Shown piece after piece: positions 31,859-40,481 of a stretch of DNA of 64,000 bases; positions within the stretch are counted from its first letter, which is position 1; each line of letters opens with the position of its first letter. The position numbers and the translations under genes were made by a program. The notes below the pieces were generated by a model. It saw nothing but the letters and a program-made list of their open reading frames with translations. It did no database searches and was not told where the DNA came from. The DNA is from Pleomorphomonas oryzae DSM 16300 (GTDB taxonomy: Bacteria; Pseudomonadota; Alphaproteobacteria; Rhizobiales; Pleomorphomonadaceae): positions 62,001-126,000 of the forward strand of contig NZ_AUHB01000011.1 in the NCBI RefSeq assembly GCF_000422965.1. The letters run 5' to 3'.

Positions 31859-32122
31859 CTCGGTCGGCCCGGCTCTGCCTGGCGCTTGCCAATCCAGGAT
31901 TGCAGGCTTCCTCTCCGGCCGCCGGAGCTCGCACGGCAGGGCGGCGCGAAGCGCATCGCCATGAGTGGCGGAAAGCCAAGCCTAGCGCAGCGAGCAATAC
32001 ATCTGTTGCCTTGCCGCCTCACTCGCCGGGTCACTATAATCAGACCACTTCCGCCCATTTATGCACACGTGTAGCGTGCTGCCTGGATTGATTCGACAGT
32101 TCCATCGATCGGAGCCGCCATC

Positions 32123-32692
32123 ATGCAGTTTGGTGTTGGTCATCGTGCCTCTGTTGCCTTGATGTTTGTTGCCATCCTCGGCGGTTCGCTCCCGGCCGAA
32201 GCCGCCGATGCCACCGCCTCCCGCGTGTTGTCGGGTTGGTCCGTCTATGGCGGCGTCGGCGCCAGCAATGCCGGCCTGTTCACCACCGGCGACGTCAATG
32301 GCGCGCTGATCAACGCCGAGGTGCGGGCGCCAAAACTCGATGCGCCCTGGTGGCTATTCTCGCCACGGCCGACGCTGGGCGTCGACATCGCCACCAAGAA
32401 CGAACTGATCAGCGACGCCTATGCCGGCCTCACCTTCACCTTCGCAAAATATGGCGACCTGTCCTTCGAGGGGCAGCTCGGCGGCTCGCTGAATGACGCC
32501 AAGCTGAAGGATGACCCGTCGGGCCGCCGACTTGGCTGTCATGCGCTGTTCCACCTCGGCCTCGACCTCGACTGGCGAGTGACGGAAAACTGGTCGGCGC
32601 AGCTTTACGCCAGCCACATCTCCAACGCCGATCTCTGCGACCGCAACGCCGGCTACGAGAGCGCCGGTCTGCGCGTCGGCTATCACTTCTGA
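32123..32692 (+). CDS. PagL-like lipid A acyloxyacyl hydrolase / outer-membrane barrel
   Basis: A 189-residue outer-membrane protein. A signal peptide (SVALMFVAILGGSLPAEA, cleavage before ADATAS) precedes amphipathic strands ending in GLRVGYHF, a barrel-type C-terminal aromatic. The PagL His-Ser pair is visible in LYASHISNADLCDRNAGYES. PagL enzymes remove the 3-O acyl chain from lipid A. The rest of the match is weak, as in many rhizobial relatives, so a related barrel function is possible. Confidence 0.78.
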   Translation: MQFGVGHRASVALMFVAILGGSLPAEAADATASRVLSGWSVYGGVGASNAGLFTTGDVNGALINAEVRAPKLDAPWWLFSPRPTLGVDIATKNELISDAYAGLTFTFAKYGDLSFEGQLGGSLNDAKLKDDPSGRRLGCHALFHLGLDLDWRVTENWSAQLYASHISNADLCDRNAGYESAGLRVGYHF

Positions 32693-32779
32693 ACCAGGGA
32701 CGAGAGCAATAACGAAGCGCGGCGGAACAAACCGCCGCGTTTTGCGTTGGTGTTGGGCATCATCAGGAGATACCGCACC

Positions 32780-33571
32780 ATGACGCTCCGCTTTGCTCGG
32801 TTCAAATCTCTGGCCATGGCCCTGGCGCTCCTCACGCTGGCCGCGCCGGCTACGGCGCAGGACATGCCGACGGCGCTGCCCAACAACTACGTGCTCTCCG
32901 ACATCCTCAACAGGCAGCGGGTGGAGACGGCAATCGGCACCGACCGCAGCACCGACCCATCGGCCGGCTCGTCCGCCCGGCGGGAGGCTCCGGTCAGGGT
33001 CATCACCAAATATCACGCGTCGCGTGAGGTGAGCGCCCGCGTGCGGCGCCAATTTGCCGAATGGATGTCGGGCCTTGCCGGCGCGCCGGGCGGCCGCCGC
33101 ATCGCCGCCTCCATGCGCGACAGCGATCCGGTACGCAGCTGGGCCAGGATCGTCGGCGACGACGAGCTGAAGCCCGGCGACATGGCCGACGCCGTTACCG
33201 CCTACTGGATTCTCAACTGGGTGATGGCCAACGACGCCGACAGCACCCGCGACGAGGCCCAGGGGGTGCGCCGCCAGGTGCGGCGGATGATGGCCTCGAG
33301 CCCCGGCTACGGGCGGCTGAAGGAGGCCCAGCGCCAGGAGATTTCCGAGGTGCTGATGCTGAACTTCCTGATCCAGCACGCCGCCTTTACCGACGCCAAG
33401 GCGCGCGGCGACAGCGAGACTATCGACCGGCTGGGCCAGGCGGCCGTCGCCCGCTTCAAGACGGAGATGGGGGTCGATCTCAATGGCCTCAGGCTGACCG
33501 ACGCCGGCTTCATGCTCATCCGCCAGGATGCCACCGGCGCCACCGGCGCCACCAGCGCGACCGCTCCGTGA
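32780..33571 (+). CDS. DUF6683-like exported protein
   Basis: A 263-residue exported protein. The signal peptide SLAMALALLTLAAPATAQ ends at residue 27. The mature part includes NNYVLSDILNRQRVETAIGT, VRVITKYHASREVSARVRRQ, DMADAVTAYWILNWVMANDA and KEAQRQEISEVLMLNFLIQH, the helical pattern of DUF6683 proteins, which have no known function. The tail ATGATGATSATAP is low in complexity. AGGAG precedes the ATG by nine bases. Confidence 0.65.
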   Translation: MTLRFARFKSLAMALALLTLAAPATAQDMPTALPNNYVLSDILNRQRVETAIGTDRSTDPSAGSSARREAPVRVITKYHASREVSARVRRQFAEWMSGLAGAPGGRRIAASMRDSDPVRSWARIVGDDELKPGDMADAVTAYWILNWVMANDADSTRDEAQGVRRQVRRMMASSPGYGRLKEAQRQEISEVLMLNFLIQHAAFTDAKARGDSETIDRLGQAAVARFKTEMGVDLNGLRLTDAGFMLIRQDATGATGATSATAP

Positions 33572-33599
33572 GGGCAGCGGCGATTTTTTACTTGCGCTA

Positions 33600-33648
33600 G
33601 AGCATTCGACGACCAGATTGAAACATCTGGTCGCCGAGCGAATGCTCC
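33600..33648. repeat. TAGAGCA-type palindrome, 33.6 kb
   Basis: GAGCATTCG (33600-33608) pairs with CGAATGCTC (33639-33647), and inside it CGACCAGAT with ATCTGGTCG around TGAAAC. The element is preceded by CTA, giving CTAGAGCA as in the stop-codon-supplying copies elsewhere. Here it lies 26 bases beyond the DUF6683 stop and may act as its 3' hairpin. Confidence 0.6.
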
Positions 33649-33722
33649 AGGGCCTGCAAAATCGGCAAACGGGTATGCCACGCCGTCGCACGCCAGGGAT
33701 CATCGGACTGAGGGAGATGCCG

Positions 33723-34148
33723 ATGCCGAACACATCGCTCGCCGCGCTGACGATCGTCGCCGGTCTGTCCATAGGGGCCTGCACGCCGTCGGTGCCGCCG
33801 CCACCACCGGCCAACGCCGTGGCGCTGGTGGGGCCCGGCGCCTATGACCTGCGCATCGACGACGTGACGCAGGAACTGCGCGATGCCCTGGAGGCGCGTC
33901 ACGGCCCGCTGGAGTTCAAATCCTACAAGATCCCGCTTCCGACCGCTTGGGCCACCATCAACGCCTATTATCAGGGCGCGCTCTCGAAGTGGAAGGCCGA
34001 GCCCGCCCTTCCCAAGGCCATCCGCGCGGCGCATGGCCGGGCGTGGCAGCAAGGGGGGACGCTGTTCGCCATCGCGCTGATCGACAAGCCGGTGCCGGGG
34101 GAGGATCGCGATTACAAGGTGCTGGTGGTGGCGACCAACCCGCAGTAG
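33723..34148 (+). CDS. small lipoprotein
   Basis: A 141-residue lipoprotein with signal AALTIVAGLSIGAC (lipobox IGAC), then a proline-rich spacer and a globular part (YDLRIDDVTQELRDALEARH, LPTAWATINAYYQGALSKWK, GRAWQQGGTLFAIALID). No family is recognised. GGGAG spaced six bases favours the ATG at 33723 over that at 33717. It follows the DUF6683 gene; both are exported and may be co-transcribed across the hairpin. Confidence 0.65.
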   Translation: MPNTSLAALTIVAGLSIGACTPSVPPPPPANAVALVGPGAYDLRIDDVTQELRDALEARHGPLEFKSYKIPLPTAWATINAYYQGALSKWKAEPALPKAIRAAHGRAWQQGGTLFAIALIDKPVPGEDRDYKVLVVATNPQ

Positions 34149-34330
34149 GTCGTTCTCAGCCTGCGCGGGTGCCGCCGAACTGTTCCGGTAGCATGTTGTC
34201 GAAACGGGGATCGGGCGGAAGTTCCGGCGGAGCGGGAAAAGATGGACTGCCGTTGACTGGTGGTTCGGCGATATTGCGCGCCGAAGCTGGGCCAACCCGG
34301 CGACATAATTCATCCAATCAATGCTCATCA

Positions 34331-35326
34331 TCACACGGGGGCAGACGCCGGCCCCAGCGGAATGGCGATCTTCGTTTCAAGACCGGTCGGCGCATAGTGC
34401 TGCTTGACCTCGCCCAAGGCGATGGCGGTGTGGATCAGCTTGCAGCCGTAGCCGGTGACGGCCGGCGGGGTGACCGGGGGGCCGTGGCTTTCCACCCACC
34501 AGAGGCGCAGATGCTTGCTTTCGTCGTCGAGCAGCCAGCCGATCGACACCTTGCCGTCCGGCACCGACAGCGCGCCGTATCGGGCGGCGTTGGTGGCCAA
34601 TTCATGCAGGACGAGGCCAAGCGCCATCAGCGTGCTGGCACCCAGAATGACTGCCCCGGCGGCCTCGACAACCACGGCCTCGGGGGTGCCGAGATAGGGC
34701 GCTACGATGCGTTCGATCAGCACCTTGAGATCGGTGGTATCGTTGCCGGCGAACCCCACCTCCTGCGCTTCCACCAGCGCGCTGAAGCGGCCGAGGAAGT
34801 CGTCGCGGTATTGCTCCGCCGTGCGGTCCTTGGTGGTGGTCTTGCGGGCGATGGCGAGCGATACGCTGAGCAGGTTGCTCATCCGGTGCTTGAGCTCGCC
34901 GAACAGCATGTCCTGTATGGCATCCCGCTGGTCGCGTTCGGTGATGTCGACCAGCGACACCAGCATGGAATGGCTGCCATTGTCGGGGTGGTGCAGCGTG
35001 CGCGCCGTCAGCAGCATGGTTTTCCGGCCAAGGTCGGGGAACTCGTGCTCCACCTTGTAGTCGATGAGGGCGGTGCTGCGCGGGATGACTTTGAGCAGCA
35101 GATGGCGCAGTTCGGCAATATCCCATTGTCCGTTGCCCAGCTCATAAAGCGGCTTGCCGATCGTCTCGTAACGGTCGACCTGGAACACACGGAAAAAGGC
35201 GCGGCTGGCGTTGAGAACGCAGAGGTTCTCGTCGAGCAGCAGCAATGGATCGGCGATGGTATCGACGATACCCTGGGCCTGAATGTGGCCAGTGCGGAGA
35301 AGCCGGTAGAGATCCTCCGTGTTCAT
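34331..35326 (-). CDS. PAS-HWE histidine kinase, paralogue 2
   Basis: A 331-residue soluble kinase nearly collinear with paralogue 1: MNTEDLYRLLRTGHIQAQGI, PAS segment PLLLLDENLCVLNASRAFFR, H-box ELKHRMSNLLSVSLAIARKT, N-box VLHELATNAARYGALSVPDG, LRLWWVESHGPPV. The conserved WVESGG reads WVESHG here, and the asparagine after RM is preceded by serine (HRMSN). An ATG at 35326 is chosen; a GTG at 35335 is possible. The 182 bases downstream hold no gene. Confidence 0.88.
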   Translation of the reverse strand: MNTEDLYRLLRTGHIQAQGIVDTIADPLLLLDENLCVLNASRAFFRVFQVDRYETIGKPLYELGNGQWDIAELRHLLLKVIPRSTALIDYKVEHEFPDLGRKTMLLTARTLHHPDNGSHSMLVSLVDITERDQRDAIQDMLFGELKHRMSNLLSVSLAIARKTTTKDRTAEQYRDDFLGRFSALVEAQEVGFAGNDTTDLKVLIERIVAPYLGTPEAVVVEAAGAVILGASTLMALGLVLHELATNAARYGALSVPDGKVSIGWLLDDESKHLRLWWVESHGPPVTPPAVTGYGCKLIHTAIALGEVKQHYAPTGLETKIAIPLGPASAPV

Positions 35327-35568
35327 GCCGCGCACTCTCTACTGAAGATCTTCCTGTAGAAAGGGACAATCTACAATCGGATCGACGAATTTCTGGCCGG
35401 TTGAATGACGTAATTTCTATCGGGACGTTCCCTATAAAGACGCACAGAACTAGCGGTGGTTCCTGAAAACCGCACCGCCCGCCGATTTTCTGAATCGATC
35501 CGGCAGATTTGCCCGATATTTTCTTGGAAAAGCGCGCCGCGCCGCCTAATGCGCTGCCAGCGCCTGCA

Positions 35569-36561
35569 TCAATCGGCCAGCGAAGCGGGGCCAAGCGGGA
35601 TGACGATTTCCACCTCGAGGCCCTCAGCGGCAAACACCTGACTGACCTTTCCGACAGCAATGGCCGAACGGATCATCTTGCTGCCGAAGCCGGCGGTTTG
35701 CGGCGGCGTGACCGGCGGTCCGCCGCGTTCGATCCAGACGATGCGGAGTTCGTGCACCGCCTCGTCGTTCTGCCAGCCGATCGACACCCGACCCGTCGGC
35801 ACCGACAGGGCGCCATATTTGGCGGCGTTGGTGGAGAGCTCGTGCAGAACGAGGCCGAGCGCCATCAGCGTGTTCGGCCCGAGGACGACCGGCGGACCAG
35901 CGACGATCATCACCGCTTCGGGGGTCGAGTAGGGGGCGAGCAGGCGCTCGATCAGCAACGCCAGGCCGGTCGCGCCCTGCTCGGCGAAGCCGACGTCGTG
36001 GGCATCGGCCAAGGCGCCGAAACGCCCCAGCAGGTCCTCGCGGTATTCTTCCGCCGTCCGGCCCTCGGTGGTGGTGCGACGCACGATGGATTGCGCCACG
36101 CTGAGCAGGTTCTTCATGCGGTGCCTGAGCTCGCCGAACAGCATGTCCCTGGTGGCGTCGCGGCGGGTGCGCTCGGTGACGTCGACGATGGACAACAGCA
36201 TGGTGTGGCTGCCGTTGTCGGGATGATGCAGCGTCCGCGCTGTCAGCAGCATGGTCTTCCGGCCGAGACCGGGAAAATCGTGCTCGACTTCATAGTCGAT
36301 GATGGCCGCGCTGCGGGGGATCACCTCGAGCAGCAACAGGCGCAGGGCGGGAATGTCCCACTGGCCATCGCCCAACTCGTGGATGGGTTTGCCGATCGTC
36401 TCGTAGCGGTCAACCTTGAATGTCTCGAAGAAGGCGCGGTTGCCGCTTTGGACGTGCAAACTCTCGTCCAGCAAGAGCATGGGGTCGGCGACGGTATCGA
36501 CGATGGCCTGCGCCTGGACGTGGTCGGTGCGAAGGAGGCGGTAGAGATCTTCCACGTCCAT
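35569..36561 (-). CDS. PAS-HWE histidine kinase, paralogue 3
   Basis: A 330-residue soluble kinase: MDVEDLYRLLRTDHVQAQAI, PAS segment PMLLLDESLHVQSGNRAFFE, H-box ELRHRMKNLLSVAQSIVRRT, N-box VLHELSTNAAKYGALSVPTG and IVWIERGGPPV. Here WVESGG has become WIERGG. It lies 242 bases upstream of paralogue 2 in the same direction, with no gene between. The three genes are evidently local duplicates. Differences are concentrated in the ATP-lid region, suggesting the same input type with diverging partners. Confidence 0.9.
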   Translation of the reverse strand: MDVEDLYRLLRTDHVQAQAIVDTVADPMLLLDESLHVQSGNRAFFETFKVDRYETIGKPIHELGDGQWDIPALRLLLLEVIPRSAAIIDYEVEHDFPGLGRKTMLLTARTLHHPDNGSHTMLLSIVDVTERTRRDATRDMLFGELRHRMKNLLSVAQSIVRRTTTEGRTAEEYREDLLGRFGALADAHDVGFAEQGATGLALLIERLLAPYSTPEAVMIVAGPPVVLGPNTLMALGLVLHELSTNAAKYGALSVPTGRVSIGWQNDEAVHELRIVWIERGGPPVTPPQTAGFGSKMIRSAIAVGKVSQVFAAEGLEVEIVIPLGPASLAD

Positions 36562-36747
36562 GACGATCGCCGCTCCCGAAAAACCCAGATTATAAACAAT
36601 CCGCCGGGCCTACAACCGGAATAGAGGGAAGCGAAGCGGACTTTGGGCCGAGCCGGAACCCGCCGCCCCATTCTTCGTTCATCCCCGAGGGATCGGGCAT
36701 TTTTCAAGCCTTCGGGCTGCCCGATGCCGGATGATCGGGGAACCGCG

Positions 36748-37620
36748 ATGTTCGACACGTTCAAGCTGGAGATGATCAAGCTGCCCGAGGCGACGCTGCG
36801 CGTGCGCCATGGCGGCTCCGGCCCGCCGCTTCTGCTGCTGCACGGCCACCCACGCACCCACACCACCTGGTACAAGGTGGCGCCGCTCTTGGCCCGTGAC
36901 TTCACGGTGGTCTGCCCCGACCTGCGTGGTTTCGGTAAATCGTCCAAGCCCATCGATCCGCATCACAGCCACGAGACCTCGTCGAAGCGGGCCAAGGCGC
37001 GCGACTGCGTCGACCTGATGAAGCATCTCGGCTTTGGCGCCTTCCATATCGCCGGCCACGATCGCGGCTGCTACACCGCCTTCCGCACCGCCATGGACCA
37101 CCCGCAGCAGGTGCTGAAATTCGCCGCGCTCGACGGCGTGCCGATCCTCTCGGCGCTCGAACGCTGCGACGCCCGCTTTGCCGCCCGCTGGTGGCACTGG
37201 TTCTTCTACGCCCAGCCCGACAAGCCGGAGCGCGCCATCCTCGCCGATCCCGACGGCTGGTACGGCGGCACGCGGGAGGCGCTCGGCCCCGGCAATTACG
37301 AGGATTATCGCGCGGCGATCCACGACCCGGAGACGGTGCGCGGCATGCTCGACGACTATCGCGCCGGCCTCTACGTCGACCCGCTGCACGACCTTGATGA
37401 CCAGGAAGCGGGCTTGAAGCTCCGCTGCCCGGTGCATGTGGTCTGGTCGAAGCAAGACGACATCGAGGAAATCTACGGCGATCCCCTCGCCATCTGGCAG
37501 CCTTGGGCCGAACTGCCGGTCACCGGCGCCGGCCTCGACTGCGGACATCATATGGCCGAGGAGGCACCCGAGGAGCTGGCGAACGAGCTGACGGCGTTCT
37601 TCATGGATGAAGGCGCGTGA
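36748..37620 (+). CDS. alpha/beta hydrolase, haloacetate dehalogenase-like
   Basis: A 290-residue alpha/beta hydrolase with an aspartate nucleophile: HIAGHDRGCYTAFRTAMDHP. The lid carries RWWHWFFYAQPDKPERAIL, matching the WHWFF-x-QP segment of fluoroacetate dehalogenases, and the histidine is in GLDCGHHMAEEAPEELANEL. The first segment LLLLHGHPRTHTTWYKVAPL has the HG(F/H)P oxyanion motif. A haloacetate dehalogenase or epoxide hydrolase role is possible. The ATG at 36748 begins at the domain; 185 bases upstream hold no gene. Confidence 0.85.
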   Translation: MFDTFKLEMIKLPEATLRVRHGGSGPPLLLLHGHPRTHTTWYKVAPLLARDFTVVCPDLRGFGKSSKPIDPHHSHETSSKRAKARDCVDLMKHLGFGAFHIAGHDRGCYTAFRTAMDHPQQVLKFAALDGVPILSALERCDARFAARWWHWFFYAQPDKPERAILADPDGWYGGTREALGPGNYEDYRAAIHDPETVRGMLDDYRAGLYVDPLHDLDDQEAGLKLRCPVHVVWSKQDDIEEIYGDPLAIWQPWAELPVTGAGLDCGHHMAEEAPEELANELTAFFMDEGA

Positions 37621-37669
37621 GGGCACGTTGCTCTCGCTCAACGAGCCCTATAGCAGCGTTGCGCCCCAT

Positions 37670-37772
37670 TCTGCCCAAGATCCTTCGCCTTCGCGAAGGA
37701 AGACAGTTTATGTATTTGTTTTAATTATATAATTTTGTCTTCCTTCGCGAAGGCGAAGGACCTCAGGCGGGA
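37670..37772. repeat. REPIN-like inverted doublet, copy 2
   Basis: The left arm GATCCTTCGCCTTCGCGAAG GAAGACAG and the right arm GTCTTCCTTCGCGAAGGCGA AGGACCTCAGGC are inverted around an AT-rich spacer containing TATTTGTTTTAATTATAT. It is the same design as at 9361 and 39361. It sits between the hydrolase stop and the convergent ACT-domain gene. Confidence 0.75.
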
Positions 37773-37799
37773 TAGAGCTCTGGGGAAGTATAGGGCTCC

Positions 37800-38189
37800 T
37801 TATCTCCCATCCTCCCAGGCCCTTGTTGCCTCAGCTGCCGCCTCGGGCCGGTCGCAGATCAGCACCAGCCGGTTGTGGTGGTCGGAATACTGGGTGAGGA
37901 TGTTGACGCCGGCGTCGGCTAATGCCCGGGCGATGGCGCCGAGCTGGCCGGGCGTGCCTTGCTTCAGTCGGCGGATCAACGGCTCGTGCAGGGCGACGAC
38001 CCGGATGCCTGCGGCCTCCGCCGCCGCTTGCGCCGCCTCGCCATCCTGGAACAGAAAGTGCGCCACCGCCCGGTCACCCTGGCCGAACACGCCGCCGCCC
38101 TCGAAGGAGACGCCGGCGCGGCCCATGGCTTCGCCGAGGTCGGCGAGAGCACCGGGGCGGTTGGCGAGATCGAACTCCAGGTCAAACAT
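37800..38189 (-). CDS. tandem ACT-domain amino-acid-binding protein
   Basis: A 129-residue protein made of two ACT domains: MFDLEFDLANRPGALADLGE (residues 1-65) and GTPGQLGAIARALADAGVNI LTQYSD (about 75-129). ACT domains bind amino acids and regulate partner enzymes, but this protein has no catalytic part. The ATG at 38189 begins the first domain. It lies just downstream of the ABM gene and a mosaic repeat, in the same direction, so co-transcription is possible. Confidence 0.85.
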   Translation of the reverse strand: MFDLEFDLANRPGALADLGEAMGRAGVSFEGGGVFGQGDRAVAHFLFQDGEAAQAAAEAAGIRVVALHEPLIRRLKQGTPGQLGAIARALADAGVNILTQYSDHHNRLVLICDRPEAAAEATRAWEDGR

Positions 38190-38210
38190 GCTGGCTCCTG
38201 TCTTCTTACG

Positions 38211-38260
38211 ACGCAACTCCGGACGCAAAACCGGCGACCACTTTTGCTGAAATTGCTCTA
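38211..38260 (-). repeat. TAGAGCA mosaic element supplying the ABM stop codon
   Basis: On the minus strand it reads TAGAGCAATTTCAGCAAAAG TGGTCGCCGGTTTTGCGTCC GGAGTTGCG. Close copies are at 55651-55711 and 61857-61919. The arms GCAATTTC-like/GAGTTGC and GCAAAA/TTTTGC can form a hairpin. Its first three bases are the stop codon of the ABM gene (38258-38260). Confidence 0.8.
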
Positions 38261-38602
38261 GGCATGAAAGGCGCGGCTGTCGGCGGGCGCCTGGTCTCGC
38301 TCGGTCATGCCGTAGTCGCGCAGCACCTCGGCCACCCGCAGGCGGTAACCGGCGAACACGTGGTCGCGGCCGGCGGCCTGGGCACGGCGGTGTTCGGGCA
38401 AGGCGCGCCACTGGGCGACAGCGGCCTCGTCGCGCCAGAAGGACAGCGACAGCAGATGGCCGGGCGTCGAGAGGCTCTGGAAGCGTTCGATGGAGATGAA
38501 GCCGTCGATTGTCTCGAGGAGGGGACGCAGCTCGGCCGCCCAATCGAGATATTCGGCCTGGGTTTCCGCCAATGTTTCCACTTCGAAAATCACCGCGATC
38601 AT
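38258..38602 (-). CDS. antibiotic biosynthesis monooxygenase (ABM) domain protein
   Basis: A 114-residue ferredoxin-fold ABM protein: MIAVIFEVETLAETQAEYLD, IDGFISIERFQSLSTPGHLL, SLSFWRDEAAVAQWRALPEH, the usual pattern with FWRDEAAV and RRAQAAGR. Such proteins oxygenate or degrade small aromatic compounds, or haem in some relatives. GGAGG upstream supports the ATG at 38602. It is divergent from an ArsR gene with one shared palindrome, so ArsR repression is likely. The TAG stop is part of a repeated element. Confidence 0.88.
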   Translation of the reverse strand: MIAVIFEVETLAETQAEYLDWAAELRPLLETIDGFISIERFQSLSTPGHLLSLSFWRDEAAVAQWRALPEHRRAQAAGRDHVFAGYRLRVAEVLRDYGMTERDQAPADSRAFHA

Positions 38603-38644
38603 GGACGCCTCCTTTCGTCTTGTCATAAGCCGGTGGCGTTCGCC

Positions 38645-38669
38645 GATGGTTCGGTTATCATCGAACCAT
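38645..38669. promoter_or_regulatory. ArsR-type palindromic operator
   Basis: ATGGTTCG (38645-38652) and CGAACCAT (38662-38669) form a perfect inverted repeat with a 9-base spacer between the ABM and ArsR genes. The right arm includes the first bases of the ArsR start codon (38668). Autorepression together with control of the ABM gene is inferred. Confidence 0.65.
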
Positions 38670-39333
38670 GACAGAAGGCCCCGACATCGCCCGCATCGCA
38701 GCCCTGGTGGCCGATCCGGCCCGCAGCTCCATGCTGCTGGCGCTGATGGACGGCCGCGCGCTGACCGCCACAGAGCTGTCGAGCCTTGCCGGCGTCACCA
38801 AGCAGACGGCCAGCAGCCATCTCGCCAAGCTGGTGGATGGCGAGGTGCTCCAGATGGAGGCGCAGGGGCGGCACCGCTATTTCCGCCTGGCCGGCGCCCA
38901 TGTGGCGGCGCTGATCGAGGCGCTGATGGTGTTTACCTCCGACGCCGCCGCGCCGGTCCGCACCGGGCCCAGGGAGCCGGCGCTGAGGAAGGCGCGCGTC
39001 TGCTACGATCATCTGGCCGGTGAAATGGGTGTGGCGCTCTACGACCGGGCCCGCGATGCCGGCTGGCTGGCCGACGATCTCGGCGTGACCGATAAGGGCT
39101 GGTCGAAGTTCTCCGCCATCGGCGTGACGCCGGACAGCCTGCCGCGCAGCAACCGCCCCCAATGCCGCGCCTGCCTCGACTGGAGCCAGCGACGCCACCA
39201 CCTCGCCGGGATGATCGGCAAGGCGACGCTCGACCGGTTGTTTGCGCTGAGTTGGGCACGGCGGTTGCCGGCTTCCCGCGTGGTGGCGTTCACGCCGGAG
39301 GGCGAGCGGCGGTTTCGGGAATGGATCGGGTAG
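38668..39333 (+). CDS. ArsR-family transcriptional regulator
   Basis: A 221-residue ArsR regulator. The N-terminal winged helix reads IARIAALVADPARSSMLLAL, ATELSSLAGVTKQTASSHLA and GRHRYFRLAGAHVAALIEAL. A longer C-terminal region (about residues 100-221) holds CYDHLAGEMGVALYDRARDA and QCRACLDWSQRRHHLAGMIG, as in YczG/HI-type long ArsR proteins that do not sense metals. The start at 38668 overlaps its operator. It probably controls the divergent ABM gene. Confidence 0.9.
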   Translation: MTEGPDIARIAALVADPARSSMLLALMDGRALTATELSSLAGVTKQTASSHLAKLVDGEVLQMEAQGRHRYFRLAGAHVAALIEALMVFTSDAAAPVRTGPREPALRKARVCYDHLAGEMGVALYDRARDAGWLADDLGVTDKGWSKFSAIGVTPDSLPRSNRPQCRACLDWSQRRHHLAGMIGKATLDRLFALSWARRLPASRVVAFTPEGERRFREWIG

Positions 39334-39360
39334 AGACCGATATCAGCGTTACGTTCAATT

Positions 39361-39486
39361 CTGCCTGAGGTCCACCCTGAATTCATATGTGAATTCAAGC
39401 GGCCTGCGCGAGGATGACAAACCTATATATTTGTTTTCATTATATATAATGCTGTCATCCTCGCGCAGGCGAGGACCTCAGGCAGG
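39361..39486. repeat. REPIN-like doublet, copy 3, with a palindrome nested in the left arm
   Basis: The right arm CTGTCATCCTCGCGCAGGCG AGGACCTCAGGCAG is intact. The left arm CTGCCTGAGGTCC...CTGCGCGAGGATGACA is interrupted at about 39374-39402 by a segment holding TGAATTCA-TATG-TGAATTCA. The spacer has TATATATTTGTTTTCATTAT, also seen at 37.7 and 45.5 kb. It looks like one palindrome inserted into another. Confidence 0.75.
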
Positions 39487-39519
39487 AAGAGGTTCGAGGC
39501 TACTATCAAGCTCCATCCC

Positions 39520-40266
39520 CTACATGCCCCGATCATCCAGTGCCGAGGTCAGCGACTTGAAGCGCCTGAGCACGTCGCCGGCGTAGGGATTGGCGGCGAG
39601 GATGGCGTGGCGGACTTCCGGGGCGTCGTTGCGGACCATGTCGACCGCCGACATCATCAGCTCGAAACTCGCCGTGGTGAGGCGCGTGGGGTGGAGATCC
39701 ATTTTCAGCAAAAGACTCGCCACCAGATGCGTTAGCCCCTGCACCTCGGCGGCGTCGCGGTCGTGCTGTTCGGGCGTGGTCATGATGACATCGAGGCCGA
39801 GCCGGCGGCAGAAGGCGGCGACGCGGAAGCGGCGGCCGCGCAGCGGGCAGATGGCAATGCGCGCGCCGCGGAGCCCCGCGCGGGCGCTCACCGGCCCGAA
39901 CAGCGGATGGGTGGCGACGATATCGACGTGATCGGGCAGCGTCTCCAGCATGATCGTGGCAGGCTCGACCTTGACGCTGCCGACGTCGAGCACCAGCGCG
40001 CCGGGGGTGAGATGCGGCGCCAGGCGGACCGCCACGCCGTGCATCTCGCTCACCGGCACCGCCAGGATCACCACCGGGCAGGCGGCGGCGACTTCCAGGG
40101 ACACGATGGATGCGTCCAGCGCAGCGGCTCGGGCCGCGTCGGGGGCGATATCGTAGACCAGGATGGGGAAATAGGCGCGGAGATGCTCGGCGATCAGTTG
40201 CCCGAAGGCACCAAAGCCAATGAGGCCCACGGGCCTGTCCGATCGTCTTTGGGAAGCGTCTGACAT
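39520..40266 (-). CDS. prephenate/arogenate dehydrogenase-like protein (TyrA family)
   Basis: A 248-residue NAD(P)-dependent dehydrogenase: the dinucleotide-binding loop PVGLIGFGAFGQLIAEHLRA, VVILAVPVSEMHGVAVRLAP, LVLDVGSVKVEPATIMLETL, then the substrate loop IVATHPLFGPVSARAGLRGA with the catalytic histidine, and AAEVQGLTHLVASLLLKMDL. It would form 4-hydroxyphenylpyruvate or tyrosine. It is somewhat short (about 250 rather than 300 residues), as in arogenate-type enzymes. The 215 bases upstream hold a CAACCGC/GCGGTTG hairpin and no gene. Confidence 0.85.
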   Translation of the reverse strand: MSDASQRRSDRPVGLIGFGAFGQLIAEHLRAYFPILVYDIAPDAARAAALDASIVSLEVAAACPVVILAVPVSEMHGVAVRLAPHLTPGALVLDVGSVKVEPATIMLETLPDHVDIVATHPLFGPVSARAGLRGARIAICPLRGRRFRVAAFCRRLGLDVIMTTPEQHDRDAAEVQGLTHLVASLLLKMDLHPTRLTTASFELMMSAVDMVRNDAPEVRHAILAANPYAGDVLRRFKSLTSALDDRGM

Positions 40267-40481
40267 GACATCCTCACGCTGGCGAGCCCGCCAGGGGGAG
40301 TGTCCTTCGACTTCAACCGCTGGTCAGGCCGCGGTTGAAAAAGCAAATGATGCCCTCGCCGCTATGTCAGCAGCGCATAGTACAGACCGGAAATGGGCAG
40401 GGTCACCATCATGACCGTGCGATAGCAACCCGGCCCCTGCAAGTCAATGCGGCGGGCGAGGCGGACGGTCAGCGTTGCCGC

